From Clostridiales bacterium (GTDB lineage: Bacteria > Bacillota > Clostridia > Christensenellales > Aristaeellaceae), in contig SFFH01000009.1 of NCBI GenBank assembly GCA_004557905.1, positions 21,555-85,554 on the forward strand: DNA of 64,000 bases. The letters run 5' to 3'. Below are positions 1 to 7,741 of the stretch, piece after piece. The notes beneath the pieces were generated by a model. That model was not told where the DNA came from, did no database searches, and worked only from the letters and a program-made list of their open reading frames with translations. Position 1 is the first letter of the stretch, and each line of letters starts with the position of its first letter. The translations under genes were made by a program, and so were the position numbers.

Positions 1-306
1 CTGCTGTGCGTCCGTGGTGAAGCTCTTCTCGCACAGCACAGGCTTGCCATGGGCAATCATGCACCGCATGCCCTCGGCGTGCGCGCTGTGCGGCGTGCCG
101 ATGTAAACGATATCCACGTTGGGGTCGCAGGCCAGGTCCTCGGCGCTCGCGTAGCGCACGGGAATGCCGTACTGATCGGCAAACGCGTCGGCGCTCTCCC
201 GGCTGCGGGAGGCAACAGCATACAGCGTCACCTCGTCGCCCATCCTGCGCGCAGTCTCGGCAAAGTTTCTGGCAATCACGCCGGTAGACAGAATGCCCCA
301 GTTCAT
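1..306 (-). CDS. Gfo/Idh/MocA-family oxidoreductase, C-terminus off the left edge
   Basis: The first 102 codons are present and the gene runs off the window. The start MNWGILSTGVIARNFAET is a Rossmann NAD(P)-binding beta-alpha-beta segment of the GFO_IDH_MocA family, and VDIVYIGTPHSAHAEG followed by GKPVLCEK, containing the conserved Glu-Lys, is the typical second half of that fold. Its ATG overlaps the trkH stop codon as ATGA, so it is translationally coupled as the last visible gene of the trkA-trkH operon. The substrate cannot be told; family members act on sugars, inositols or dihydrodiols. Confidence 0.85.
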   Translation of the reverse strand, partial: MNWGILSTGVIARNFAETARRMGDEVTLYAVASRSRESADAFADQYGIPVRYASAEDLACDPNVDIVYIGTPHSAHAEGMRCMIAHGKPVLCEKSFTTDAQQ

Positions 307-1808
307 CGTTCGTCTCCTCCCACCTGCCGCATCATCTCTTCACGGCGCTTCTTGCGCTTGTGCTCGCTGAAGGCCTCTCGCCACAGTGGCGGATAGAGCA
401 GCATCAGCATCGGGAAGACCTCCAAGCGGCCCGCCAGCATGTCAAAGATGAGCACGACCTTGGACAGATCGCTCAGAAAGCCGAAATTGCACGTCGGACC
501 CACCAGATTGAGGCCCGGGCCGATGTTGTTGAACGTCGCCGCGACGGCGGTGAACGTGCTGACCAGGTCCATGTTTTCCAGCGCCAGCACCAGCATGGAC
601 GCGACGAAGATGAAGAACACGCCCATGAAATAGACGAAGATCGCGTGCAGCGTGCTGTCCTCCACGTCCTTCTCCTCAAAGCGCACCCGGCGCACGCCGC
701 GCGGATGCAGGAAGGAGCCGACGTAGCTGCCCATCGCCTTGCCGCTCATCACCCAGCGGGAGACCTTGAGGCCGCCGCCCGTGCTGCCTGCGCACGCGCC
801 GATGAACATCAGCAGCACGAGAATCGCCTTGGAGAACGTGGGCCAGAGATCGAAGTTCGTCGTGGCAAAGCCCGTCGTCGTGATGATCGTCGCCACCTGG
901 AAGACCGAGACGCGCAGATTGTTCTCCGCCGTCAGGCTGACGTCATAGGTGTTCATGAAGATGAGCAGCGTCGCGCCGGCGATGATCGCCAGATACCAGC
1001 GCATCTCCTCGCAGGAGAGCGCCTGCTTGAACTTCTTCATGAAGACGAGGAAGTACACGTTGAAGTTCACGCCGAAGATGATCATGAAGACCGCGACAAC
1101 CCACTGAATGTACGGCGAAAAGCTGGCAAACGAGTCGTTGCGGAAGCCGAAGCCGCCGGTGCCCGCCGTGCCGAACGACGTACACAGCGCCTCAAAGGGG
1201 ATCATGCCGCCCAGCATGAGCAGCAGGAACTCCAGAATGGTGAGCACGATGTAGAGCATGTACAGGATGCGCGCGGTATAGCGCACCTTGGGCACCAGCT
1301 TGCCCACCACGGGGCCGGGGCTCTCCGCCTTCATCAGGTGCATGTTGCTGCCGCCCACCATCGGCAGCACCGCCAGCAGGAACACCAGCACGCCCATGCC
1401 GCCGATCCAGTGCGTGAAGCACCGCCAGAGCATGCAGCAGTGGCTCATGTGCTCCACATCGGAGAGGATGCTCGCGCCGGTGGTCGTAAAGCCCGACACC
1501 GTTTCAAACAGCGCGTCGACGAACCGCGGGATCTCGCCGCTCAGGTAAAACGGCAGACAGCCGAACACGGACATGACAATCCAGCTCAGCGCCGTGGCGA
1601 CAAAGCCCTCCCTGGCGTAAAAATGCGGGCTGGCGGCGCGCTTGTGCGTCAGCAGGAAGCCGACAAGCGCGCACAGCGCCATCGTGGCGGCAAACGCGAT
1701 CCCCTGCGTCTCCCCGTAGATGACCGCCGTGACGAGCGGCAGCCCCATCAGCGCCGCCTCCACGTTGAGAATCCAGCCGAGAATATAGCTGACTGACTTC
1801 ATATTCAT
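303..1808 (-). CDS. trkH: Trk/Ktr potassium uptake protein, membrane subunit TrkH
   Basis: This 501-residue integral membrane protein is the K+-translocating subunit of a Trk/Ktr system. The four pore-loop filter regions of the SKT family can be seen: SGFTTTGAS near residue 108, GTAGTGGFG near 213, ITTTGFATT near 309 and NNIGPGLN near 425. Hydrophobic segments fill the rest of the chain, and the charged KRKKRREE tail should be cytoplasmic. AGAGGTG lies 5 bases before the chosen ATG; a second ATG is two codons in. It follows trkA by 11 bases, so the gating subunit and channel are co-transcribed. TrkH and KtrB were not distinguished further. Confidence 0.93.
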   Translation of the reverse strand: MNMKSVSYILGWILNVEAALMGLPLVTAVIYGETQGIAFAATMALCALVGFLLTHKRAASPHFYAREGFVATALSWIVMSVFGCLPFYLSGEIPRFVDALFETVSGFTTTGASILSDVEHMSHCCMLWRCFTHWIGGMGVLVFLLAVLPMVGGSNMHLMKAESPGPVVGKLVPKVRYTARILYMLYIVLTILEFLLLMLGGMIPFEALCTSFGTAGTGGFGFRNDSFASFSPYIQWVVAVFMIIFGVNFNVYFLVFMKKFKQALSCEEMRWYLAIIAGATLLIFMNTYDVSLTAENNLRVSVFQVATIITTTGFATTNFDLWPTFSKAILVLLMFIGACAGSTGGGLKVSRWVMSGKAMGSYVGSFLHPRGVRRVRFEEKDVEDSTLHAIFVYFMGVFFIFVASMLVLALENMDLVSTFTAVAATFNNIGPGLNLVGPTCNFGFLSDLSKVVLIFDMLAGRLEVFPMLMLLYPPLWREAFSEHKRKKRREEMMRQVGGDER

Positions 1809-1819
1809 TGCGGCACCTC

Positions 1820-3214
1820 TCAGGCCAGAATATCGCTGATATCGCCGAAGCCGGAATGCGTGGTGACGACGATCACCGTATCGCCCGCCTGGATCGCGTC
1901 CTGGCCGCGCGGGAAGATGACCTTGCCGCCGCGGCCGATGCAGGCAATGAGCAGGTTGTCCTTCTTCTTAAGCTTCATCAGCGGCACGCCGACCACCGGC
2001 GCATCCTTGTCCACGTGGAACTCCAACGCCTCCGCCTTGGAATCGAAGAGATGGTACAGTGTCTCCACGTTGCTGCCGATGGTGTTCTGCTTGGCGCGGA
2101 CATACGCCGTAATGGTCTCGGAGGTGACGTACTTGGGATAGACGACGCTGCCCAGGTCCAGGCCGTCGATGACGTCCTTGAACGTGATGCGGTTGATCTT
2201 GGTGATCGTCTTGAGGCCGGGCATCCGCTTGGCGTACAGGGTCAGCAGGATGTTCTCCTCGTCCAGGCCCGTCAGCGGCACAAACGCCTCCACCGACTCG
2301 AGGCCCTCCTCGCGCAGCAGCTCCTCGTCGCCGCCGTCGCCGCAGATCACTGTGGCGTCCGGCAGCAGTGCGGAAAGCTCCTCGCAGCGCGCGCGGTTCT
2401 GTTCGATGATCTTGACGTCCATCCGCTGCGCCAGCAGCTGCTTGGCCAGATAGTAGGACGACTTGCCGCCGCCGATGATCATGCAGCTGCCCACCGCGTG
2501 GCTCTCCATGCCCAGCGCCTCAAAGACCCGATGGCCGTCCCTGGTATCCGTCAGGATGGTGATGTCGTCGCCCTCGCGCAGCACATACGCGCCGCCCGGG
2601 ATGGACACGCTGCCCTCGCGTTCCACCGCACAGACCAGGTAGCCAAACTGGAAGATCCCGTCCAGCTGCATGATGCTGCGGCCGGCCAGAATGCTGCCCG
2701 AGGGAATCTTGAAGCTCAGCAGCTCCGCATGCCCCTTGGCAAAGGAGCTGACCGTCAGCGCCTGCGGCCTGGAGAGAATGTGCGCGATCTGCCTGGCCGC
2801 CTCCAGCTCCGGGTTGATGATCATGGACAGGCCCAGCTGCTGGCGCAGATACACCAGCTCCTCCGCATAGTCGGGGTTGCGCACGCGCGCGATGGCGGAA
2901 ATCTCGCCGCCCGCCTTCTTGGCGATCGTGCAGCACAGCAGGTTCAGCTCGTCCGAGCCCGTGACAGCGATGATCATGTCCGCCAGCTCGATGCCGGCCT
3001 CATAGAGCACGCTCAGGCTGGCGCCGTTGCCGCGGATGCCCATCACGTCATAGACCTCCGTGGTGTTGCGGATCACGCGCTCGTTCGTGTCCACAATGGT
3101 GATATCATGTCCCTCGCGCACCAGATGCTCCGTCAGCGTATGGCCCACCTTGCCGCAGCCCACAATGATGATGCGCAGCGAGTCCTGTTTCTTTTTCGCA
3201 GCTCTTCCCTGCAT
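1820..3214 (-). CDS. trkA: Trk potassium uptake regulatory subunit TrkA
   Basis: This is a cytoplasmic nucleotide-binding regulator of the TrkH channel, with two RCK (TrkA-N/TrkA-C) units. The first Rossmann motif, IIIVGCGKVGHTL, is close to the start and the second, CMIIGGGKSSYYL, is near residue 240; each half ends with a TrkA-C ligand domain. The reading frame stays open another 47 codons upstream, but GGAGGAAGG 8 bases before the ATG at 3214 and the family N-terminus fix this start, giving 464 residues. A TTGACC-17-TAAGAT promoter leaves a leader of about 105 bases in which I could not recognise a c-di-AMP or other known riboswitch. Confidence 0.93.
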   Translation of the reverse strand: MQGRAAKKKQDSLRIIIVGCGKVGHTLTEHLVREGHDITIVDTNERVIRNTTEVYDVMGIRGNGASLSVLYEAGIELADMIIAVTGSDELNLLCCTIAKKAGGEISAIARVRNPDYAEELVYLRQQLGLSMIINPELEAARQIAHILSRPQALTVSSFAKGHAELLSFKIPSGSILAGRSIMQLDGIFQFGYLVCAVEREGSVSIPGGAYVLREGDDITILTDTRDGHRVFEALGMESHAVGSCMIIGGGKSSYYLAKQLLAQRMDVKIIEQNRARCEELSALLPDATVICGDGGDEELLREEGLESVEAFVPLTGLDEENILLTLYAKRMPGLKTITKINRITFKDVIDGLDLGSVVYPKYVTSETITAYVRAKQNTIGSNVETLYHLFDSKAEALEFHVDKDAPVVGVPLMKLKKKDNLLIACIGRGGKVIFPRGQDAIQAGDTVIVVTTHSGFGDISDILA

Positions 3215-3326
3215 GATGCCTTCCTCCAGCACAGCGCGCTGTGATGCGCTCCATAATCCGATTCGGTCCATAGAAGGAACGGCGGCCTCCGCTCCGGACG
3301 CCTGCCTTCCCTCCGTTGTCACAGAT

Positions 3327-3355
3327 ATCTTAGCATTCTTTTTCCGGTTGGTCAA
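3327..3355 (-). promoter_or_regulatory. sigma-A promoter of trkA-trkH
   Basis: On the minus strand TTGACC and TAAGAT are separated by 17 bases. The predicted leader to the trkA ATG is about 105 bases. Confidence 0.65.
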
Positions 3356-3364
3356 TTCTTTTGC

Positions 3365-3393
3365 TTGAACCCGGCGCTATTCCCTGCTATGAT
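3365..3393 (+). promoter_or_regulatory. sigma-A promoter of the DUF308 gene
   Basis: TTGAAC and TATGAT are separated by 17 bases, about 70 bases before the ATG. It is divergent from, and only 9 bases away from, the trkA promoter. Confidence 0.65.
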
Positions 3394-3460
3394 AAGGGAG
3401 AAGGGCTGGGCGCTCTATGCCGCTGCAGCCATCCTGACTGTCAGAAAGGAATGATTCATC

Positions 3461-4036
3461 ATGAAGCATACGAAGAAGTCTTCCGGAGGATTCCGCATGA
3501 GCTTCTCTCTCGCCGCCGTCGTCTATCTTCTGCTGGGTCTGTTCATGATCCTCGCGCCAAACACCAGCCGCAAGCTGCTGTGCACGCTGGTCGGCGCAGG
3601 CATCCTGATCTACGGCCTGCTTGACATCGTGCCCTTTGTGCTGAGCAGGGGCGAAAAGCGCTTCACCCTGGATCTGCTCATCGGCGCATGCGCGCTGGCC
3701 TTCGGCCTGTTCTCGCTGATCAACCGGACGTTCCTCATGGACTTCCTGTTCACCGCGCTGGGCGTGGTCATCTGCGTCACCAGCATTTGCGGCATCAGCC
3801 GCGCGCTGAATCTGCGCTACTTCGGCTTTGCGCGCTGGTGGGCGCCGCTGTGCGCGAACCTGGCCACCCTCGTGCTCGCGCTGTGCATCGTCTTCTTCCC
3901 GGGCTTCTTTGGCAACATGCTGATGATGATCGTGGGCATCATTCTCGTTGTGGAGGCCGTCAGCGACCTGATCGCCATCCACTATCTCGATCGCCTTTCC
4001 GGGGGCGTCACGGTCACCTACAATGTCAGCGATTGA
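3461..4036 (+). CDS. DUF308 (HdeD-like) membrane protein
   Basis: This is a 191-residue polytopic membrane protein. About six hydrophobic helices occur in pairs, with short basic and acidic loops and the small-residue-rich pattern (LLGLFMILAP, LVGAGILIYGLLDI, MIVGIILVVEAVSDLIAI) of the DUF308/HdeD family. HdeD in E. coli is linked to acid resistance, but the molecular function of most members is unknown and none is claimed here. AAAGGA precedes the ATG and the gene has its own promoter. It stands alone between the divergent trkA operon and the two tRNA genes. Confidence 0.8.
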   Translation: MKHTKKSSGGFRMSFSLAAVVYLLLGLFMILAPNTSRKLLCTLVGAGILIYGLLDIVPFVLSRGEKRFTLDLLIGACALAFGLFSLINRTFLMDFLFTALGVVICVTSICGISRALNLRYFGFARWWAPLCANLATLVLALCIVFFPGFFGNMLMMIVGIILVVEAVSDLIAIHYLDRLSGGVTVTYNVSD

Positions 4037-4076
4037 CCGCGATCTGACAACTTTTTGAAAAAATGACAAAAAGGCA

Positions 4077-4105
4077 TTGACAATCCCGTCTGCTGGGGTT
4101 ATAAT
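4077..4105 (+). promoter_or_regulatory. consensus promoter of the tRNA pair
   Basis: A perfect TTGACA, a 17-base spacer and a perfect TATAAT end 11 bases before the tRNA-Ile 5' end, as expected for strong stable-RNA transcription. Confidence 0.9.
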
Positions 4106-4116
4106 CCTTTTTGTTC

Positions 4117-4193
4117 GGATTGATAGCTCAGTCGGTTAGAGCACCCGCCTGATAAGCGGGAGGTCGGTGGTTCGAGTCCACTTCAATCCACCA
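4117..4193 (+). tRNA. tRNA-Ile(GAT)
   Basis: The 77-nt cloverleaf has a 7-bp acceptor stem (GGATTGA with TCAATCC), the D-arm TAGCTCAGTCGGTTAGAGC, anticodon stem CCCGC/GCGGG with loop CTGATAA (anticodon GAT at 4151-4153), the T-loop TTCGAGT and an encoded CCA. Confidence 0.96.
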
Positions 4194-4196
4194 CAT

Positions 4197-4271
<75 letters not shown>

Positions 4272-4272
4272 G

Positions 4273-4304
4273 AACATCCCATGGATTTCCATGGGATGTT
4301 TTTT
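4273..4304 (+). terminator. terminator of the tRNA operon
   Basis: A perfect 12-bp stem (AACATCCCATGG with its complement), a 4-base loop and six Ts directly follow the tRNA-Asn CCA. Confidence 0.92.
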
Positions 4305-4361
4305 GTCGGTTTTTTTATCGAATTGGACATTGCGCAATACCTGTGATGCGGAGGAAATGCT

Positions 4362-5291
4362 ATGCAGCGCGTCGTCACCGTTCTTGAAATCCTCGTTCCC
4401 ATCTTCGCCGCCATTGCTCTGGGCATGCTCGCCCGCCGCAAGGGCGCGCTCACCCGCGAGGGCGTCATGGGCATGCAGCAGTACGTCATGCAGTACGGCC
4501 TGCCGTGCGTGCTCTTCAACTCGTGCCTGAGCGCCAGCATCGGCGCGGAATCCCTCACCTCCATGGCGCTCGTGCTGCCGATGATGCTGCTGAGCGTCAC
4601 CTGGGCCTTCCGCGCGCGCAAGTCCCGTTTTCCCTACCACAACCTGCCGCAGCTCTTTGCCGCACAGGAGAGCGGCATGCTCGGCATTCCGCTGTTCATG
4701 ACGCTCTTTGGCGCCGCGCAGGCCTTCCGCATGGGCGTGCTGGACATGGCGCAGGCCCTGGTCTGCATCACCACCATCGCCCTGCTGACGGCCAAAACCG
4801 ACGAGGGAACGCGCCCTGCCGAGATTCTCCGCCAGGTGTTCACCTCCCCGCTTCTGCTCATGAGCCTGCTGGGCCTCGCGCTCAACCTCTCCGGCGCGAA
4901 GGCCTGGCTGGAAGCGGCCGGCATCGCCTCCATCCTCACGGAGACGGCCGGCTTCATCGCCCAGCCCGTCAGCGCCGCGATTCTCTTCGCTGTCGGCTAC
5001 AACTTCTCCCTGGGCAGCGGCAACCGCAGCCATATCTTCAAAATCTCCGCGATTCACTTCGCCTATTTCACCCTCTTCGGCCTGCTGATTCAGCTCGTGC
5101 TGTTCCTGCTCACCAGCGTGGAAGCGCAGACCCGCTGGGCTATCCTCATCTACACCACGCTGCCGCCCAGCTTCCTGAGCCTGGGGCTCGGCCGGAACGA
5201 GGAGGAATACGAGATGGCCGCCGGCGTGTGCTCGCTGCTCACCGTCGTCAGCCTCGCCATCTTCTGCGTCATCGCCGTCATCGTCAGCTGA
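4362..5291 (+). CDS. AEC-family transporter (auxin efflux carrier fold)
   Basis: This 309-residue membrane protein belongs to the AEC/bile-acid-arsenite transporter superfamily. The N-terminal half has LVPIFAAIALGMLARRKG and the family-typical YVMQYGLPCVLFNS; the mid-protein QESGMLGIPLFMTLFG and the C-terminal LPPSFLSLGLG fit the inverted repeat of five helices. Family members export or take up small organic acids such as malate, but the substrate is not readable here. GGAGG precedes the ATG by 8 bases. It starts 58 bases after the tRNA terminator, has its own terminator and forms a single-gene unit. Confidence 0.85.
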   Translation: MQRVVTVLEILVPIFAAIALGMLARRKGALTREGVMGMQQYVMQYGLPCVLFNSCLSASIGAESLTSMALVLPMMLLSVTWAFRARKSRFPYHNLPQLFAAQESGMLGIPLFMTLFGAAQAFRMGVLDMAQALVCITTIALLTAKTDEGTRPAEILRQVFTSPLLLMSLLGLALNLSGAKAWLEAAGIASILTETAGFIAQPVSAAILFAVGYNFSLGSGNRSHIFKISAIHFAYFTLFGLLIQLVLFLLTSVEAQTRWAILIYTTLPPSFLSLGLGRNEEEYEMAAGVCSLLTVVSLAIFCVIAVIVS

Positions 5292-5312
5292 TCATCGCCC
5301 AACAGGTTTTAT

Positions 5313-5339
5313 CCCGCCGGAAGCTCCGGCGGGGTTTTT
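5313..5339 (+). terminator. terminator after the AEC transporter gene
   Basis: Stem CCCGCCGGA/TCCGGCGGG with a 3-base loop is followed by GTTTTT. Confidence 0.9.
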
Positions 5340-5380
5340 GTATGGCGAAAACCGCACATCGAACGATGCTTCCGTGATGC

Positions 5381-5415
5381 AAAAAGGGAATCCCGCATCA
5401 TCTGCGGGATTCCCT
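5381..5415 (-). terminator. terminator of alaS
   Basis: On the minus strand a perfect 13-bp stem (AGGGAATCCCGCA) with loop GATGA is followed by TTTTT, about 45 bases after the alaS stop. Confidence 0.9.
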
Positions 5416-5458
5416 CGTATTCAGCATGATGTCCGTCCGATGCAGACGGTGCGGACGC

Positions 5459-7264
5459 TCAGTCCTCCGGCTTCGCGCCAATGACCGCCTTGATGCGGCG
5501 CACGCCGGCAGAGGAGGATTCCTCCTTCTGGATCTTGAAGGAGACCAGCTCGCCGGTGTGGCTGGCGTGCGGGCCGCCGCAGATCTCCTTGGAGTACTCG
5601 CCCATGGTGTACATGCGCACACACTCGCCGTACTTGCTCTCGAACAGGCCGATCGCGCCCTCGGCCTTGGCGGCCTCGACGGTGGTCTCGGTCATCACGA
5701 CCGGCACATCCGCGGCGATCCACTCGTTGACCAGCGCCTCCACCTGCGCCAGCTCCTCCTTGGTCACCTTGCGGCCGAACTTGAAGTCGAAGCGCAGGCG
5801 CTCGGCGGTGATGTTGGAGCCCTTCTGCGCGACCTCGTCGCCCAGCACGCGGCGCAGCGCCGCCTGGAGCAGGTGGGTCGCGGTGTGCAGGCGCGCGGTC
5901 TGCGCACTGTTGTCGGCCAGGCCGCCCTTGAAGCGCTGCTCGGCGCCCGCATGGGACAGCTTCTGGTGCGCGGCGAAGTGATCGGCGAAGCCCTGCTCAT
6001 CGACGGTGAGGCCCTTTTCCGCCGCCAGCTCGCGGGTCATCTCGATCGGATAGCCATAGGTGTCGTACAAGTGGAACGCATCCAGGCCGTCGATCACGGT
6101 CTTGTCGCCCAGGCGGGAGACGACCTTGGCGAACTCCTTCTCGCCCTGGCGCAGCGTGCGCGCGAAGCGGGTCTCCTCGAGCTTGAACTGCTCGAGCACG
6201 AACGCCTCGTTCTGCTTGAGCTCCGGATAGACCTCGGCGTACTGGTTGATGATGACCTTCGCGATCTCGCTGGTGAAGCCCTCGTCCATGTCGATGCCCA
6301 TGCCATAGCGCACGGCGCGGCGGATCAGGCGGCGCAGGACATAGCCCTGGTCGACATTGCTCGGGGACACGCCGCGCGGGTCGCCCATGATGAAGGTGGC
6401 GGTGCGCAGGTGATCGGCGACGATGCGGAACGCCTTGGTGGTCGCCGCGTCATCCTCATAGCCCTTGCCGGACAGCTCGGAGATCTTGGCGAGGATATCG
6501 GTGAACGCGTCGGTCTCGTACACGGACTTGCAGCCGTTCAGCGTGCAGACGGTGCGCTCCAGGCCCATGCCGGTATCGACGTTCTTCTTCTCCATCGGGA
6601 TGTACTGGCCCTCGGCGTTCTTGTTGTACTGCATGAACACATCGTTCCAGATCTCCATGAAGCGGCCGCAGGAGCAGGACGGGGAGCAATCCGGGCCGCA
6701 GGGCGGCTGATCGCGGATGATGAACATTTCGGTGTCCGGGCCGCACGGACCGGTCTGCCCCGCCGGGCCCCACCAGTTGTGCTTGCGGCCGAGGAAGTAG
6801 ATGTTCTCCGGCTTGACGCCCTGCGCCATCCAGTAGCCGGCGGCCTCGTCGTCGCGCGGGATGTCGCCCTCGCCCTCAAACACGGTGAAGGCCAGCTTGT
6901 CCTTGTCAAGGCCCAGGTACTCCGGGCTGGTGAGGAACTCCCAGGACCAGGCGATCATGTCCTTCTTGAAGTAATCGCCCAGGGACCAGTTGCCCAGCAT
7001 CTCAAAGAAGGTCAGGTGGGAGGCGTCGCCGACCTCGTCGATGTCGCCGGTGCGGATGCACTTCTGTACGTCGGTGAGGCGGGTGCCGGCCGGGTGCTTG
7101 CTGCCCAGCAGGTACGGAACCAGCGGGTGCATGCCCGCGGTGGTGAACAGCACGGTCGGGTCGTTCTCCGGAATGACGGAAGCGCTGGGAATGACCGCGT
7201 GGCCCTTGCTCTTAAAGAAGTTCAGCCACATCGTGCGCAGCTCGCCGGAAGTCATCTTCTTCAT
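5459..7264 (-). CDS. alaS: alanyl-tRNA synthetase, short form without the C-terminal domain
   Basis: It charges tRNA-Ala. The catalytic class II core is clear: FFKSKGHAVIPSASVIP near the start, the motif-2 region TFFEMLGNWSLGDYFK, WNDVFMQYN and the motif-3-like DTGMGLERT. The editing-type domain keeps both metal-site halves, HTATH and CGGPHASH. At 601 residues it ends just after the editing domain; ordinary bacterial AlaRS is about 870-880 residues with a DHHA1/C-Ala domain, which is absent. The frame stays open upstream, but AAGGAG before the ATG at 7264 and the family N-terminus decide the start. The T-box leader shows control by uncharged tRNA-Ala. Confidence 0.9.
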   Translation of the reverse strand: MKKMTSGELRTMWLNFFKSKGHAVIPSASVIPENDPTVLFTTAGMHPLVPYLLGSKHPAGTRLTDVQKCIRTGDIDEVGDASHLTFFEMLGNWSLGDYFKKDMIAWSWEFLTSPEYLGLDKDKLAFTVFEGEGDIPRDDEAAGYWMAQGVKPENIYFLGRKHNWWGPAGQTGPCGPDTEMFIIRDQPPCGPDCSPSCSCGRFMEIWNDVFMQYNKNAEGQYIPMEKKNVDTGMGLERTVCTLNGCKSVYETDAFTDILAKISELSGKGYEDDAATTKAFRIVADHLRTATFIMGDPRGVSPSNVDQGYVLRRLIRRAVRYGMGIDMDEGFTSEIAKVIINQYAEVYPELKQNEAFVLEQFKLEETRFARTLRQGEKEFAKVVSRLGDKTVIDGLDAFHLYDTYGYPIEMTRELAAEKGLTVDEQGFADHFAAHQKLSHAGAEQRFKGGLADNSAQTARLHTATHLLQAALRRVLGDEVAQKGSNITAERLRFDFKFGRKVTKEELAQVEALVNEWIAADVPVVMTETTVEAAKAEGAIGLFESKYGECVRMYTMGEYSKEICGGPHASHTGELVSFKIQKEESSSAGVRRIKAVIGAKPED

Positions 7265-7369
7265 ACTCGTTAATCTCCTTTTCTTTTCTCGCCCATCTTC
7301 CTTGTTGGAAGAGAAGGTTTCCAAAGGGCGAGCGATAAGCCCTTTGGCCGTGCCCGCAGGCACGGAACC

Positions 7370-7605
7370 AAAATAAAAACGCCTGCCGTCCGGGGACGAA
7401 CAGACGCGATTCGCGGTACCACTCCGGTTGACATGCCTTGCGGCACATCCTCTCTCGCCCTTAACGCAGGCATACGGCCGGCTCCTCGCCGGAAGCTCCC
7501 CGGAGGGCTGCGCTCCGGTTCCTGCCGCCGGGCTTGCACCCTCCCCGGCTCGCTCCTGCAGGCTTGTCCGACGCGCTCTTTCCGCATCATCGCTTTTCAT
7601 ATCGG
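7370..7605 (-). ncRNA. T-box riboswitch of alaS
   Basis: The leader carries the invariant T-box sequence AGTGGTACCGCG (7412-7423, minus). It is followed by a competing terminator whose strands, CGTCTGTTCGTCC and GGACGGCAGGCG, end in TTTTTATTTT (7371-7384). Stem I lies around 7480-7580, including the AGCGAGCCGGGGAGGG distal part. A GCT alanine codon in GGAGCTTCC (7494-7496) is the likely specifier. Two more hairpins, 7321-7346 and 7348-7365, lie between the terminator and the alaS ribosome site. Confidence 0.9.
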
Positions 7606-7610
7606 AGAAT

Positions 7611-7639
7611 ATTATATTGAATCCGACAGGGTTTGTCAA
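7611..7639 (-). promoter_or_regulatory. consensus promoter of the alaS T-box leader
   Basis: TTGACA-17-TATAAT with both hexamers perfect; transcription should begin near 7604. Confidence 0.9.
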
Positions 7640-7681
7640 GCCCCCGAAAGAGGCTTTTCCCGTGAGGTCCCCAAAACGAGG

Positions 7682-7711
7682 CAGGGCGGCGCGATGGCTC
7701 GCGCCGCCCTG
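7682..7711 (-). terminator. hairpin after the peptidoglycan-binding protein gene
   Basis: A perfect 13-bp G+C-rich stem (CAGGGCGGCGCGA) with a 4-base loop on the minus strand. The T-run (GTTTT) is displaced by five bases, so termination is probable but not certain. Confidence 0.6.
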
Positions 7712-7741
7712 TATAAAGAGGGGATGGGGGTGGTCAATGAA

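Noticed and set aside
360..1796. Long open frame (478 codons) opposite trkH
   Set aside because: It is antisense to a clear trkH and rich in Arg, His and Ala, as expected from the complementary frame of a G+C-rich gene. No ribosome site or family motif.
3215..3320. c-di-AMP (ydaO) riboswitch ahead of trkA
   Set aside because: Expected by function, but the ~105-base leader is too short and I could not find the conserved core segments.
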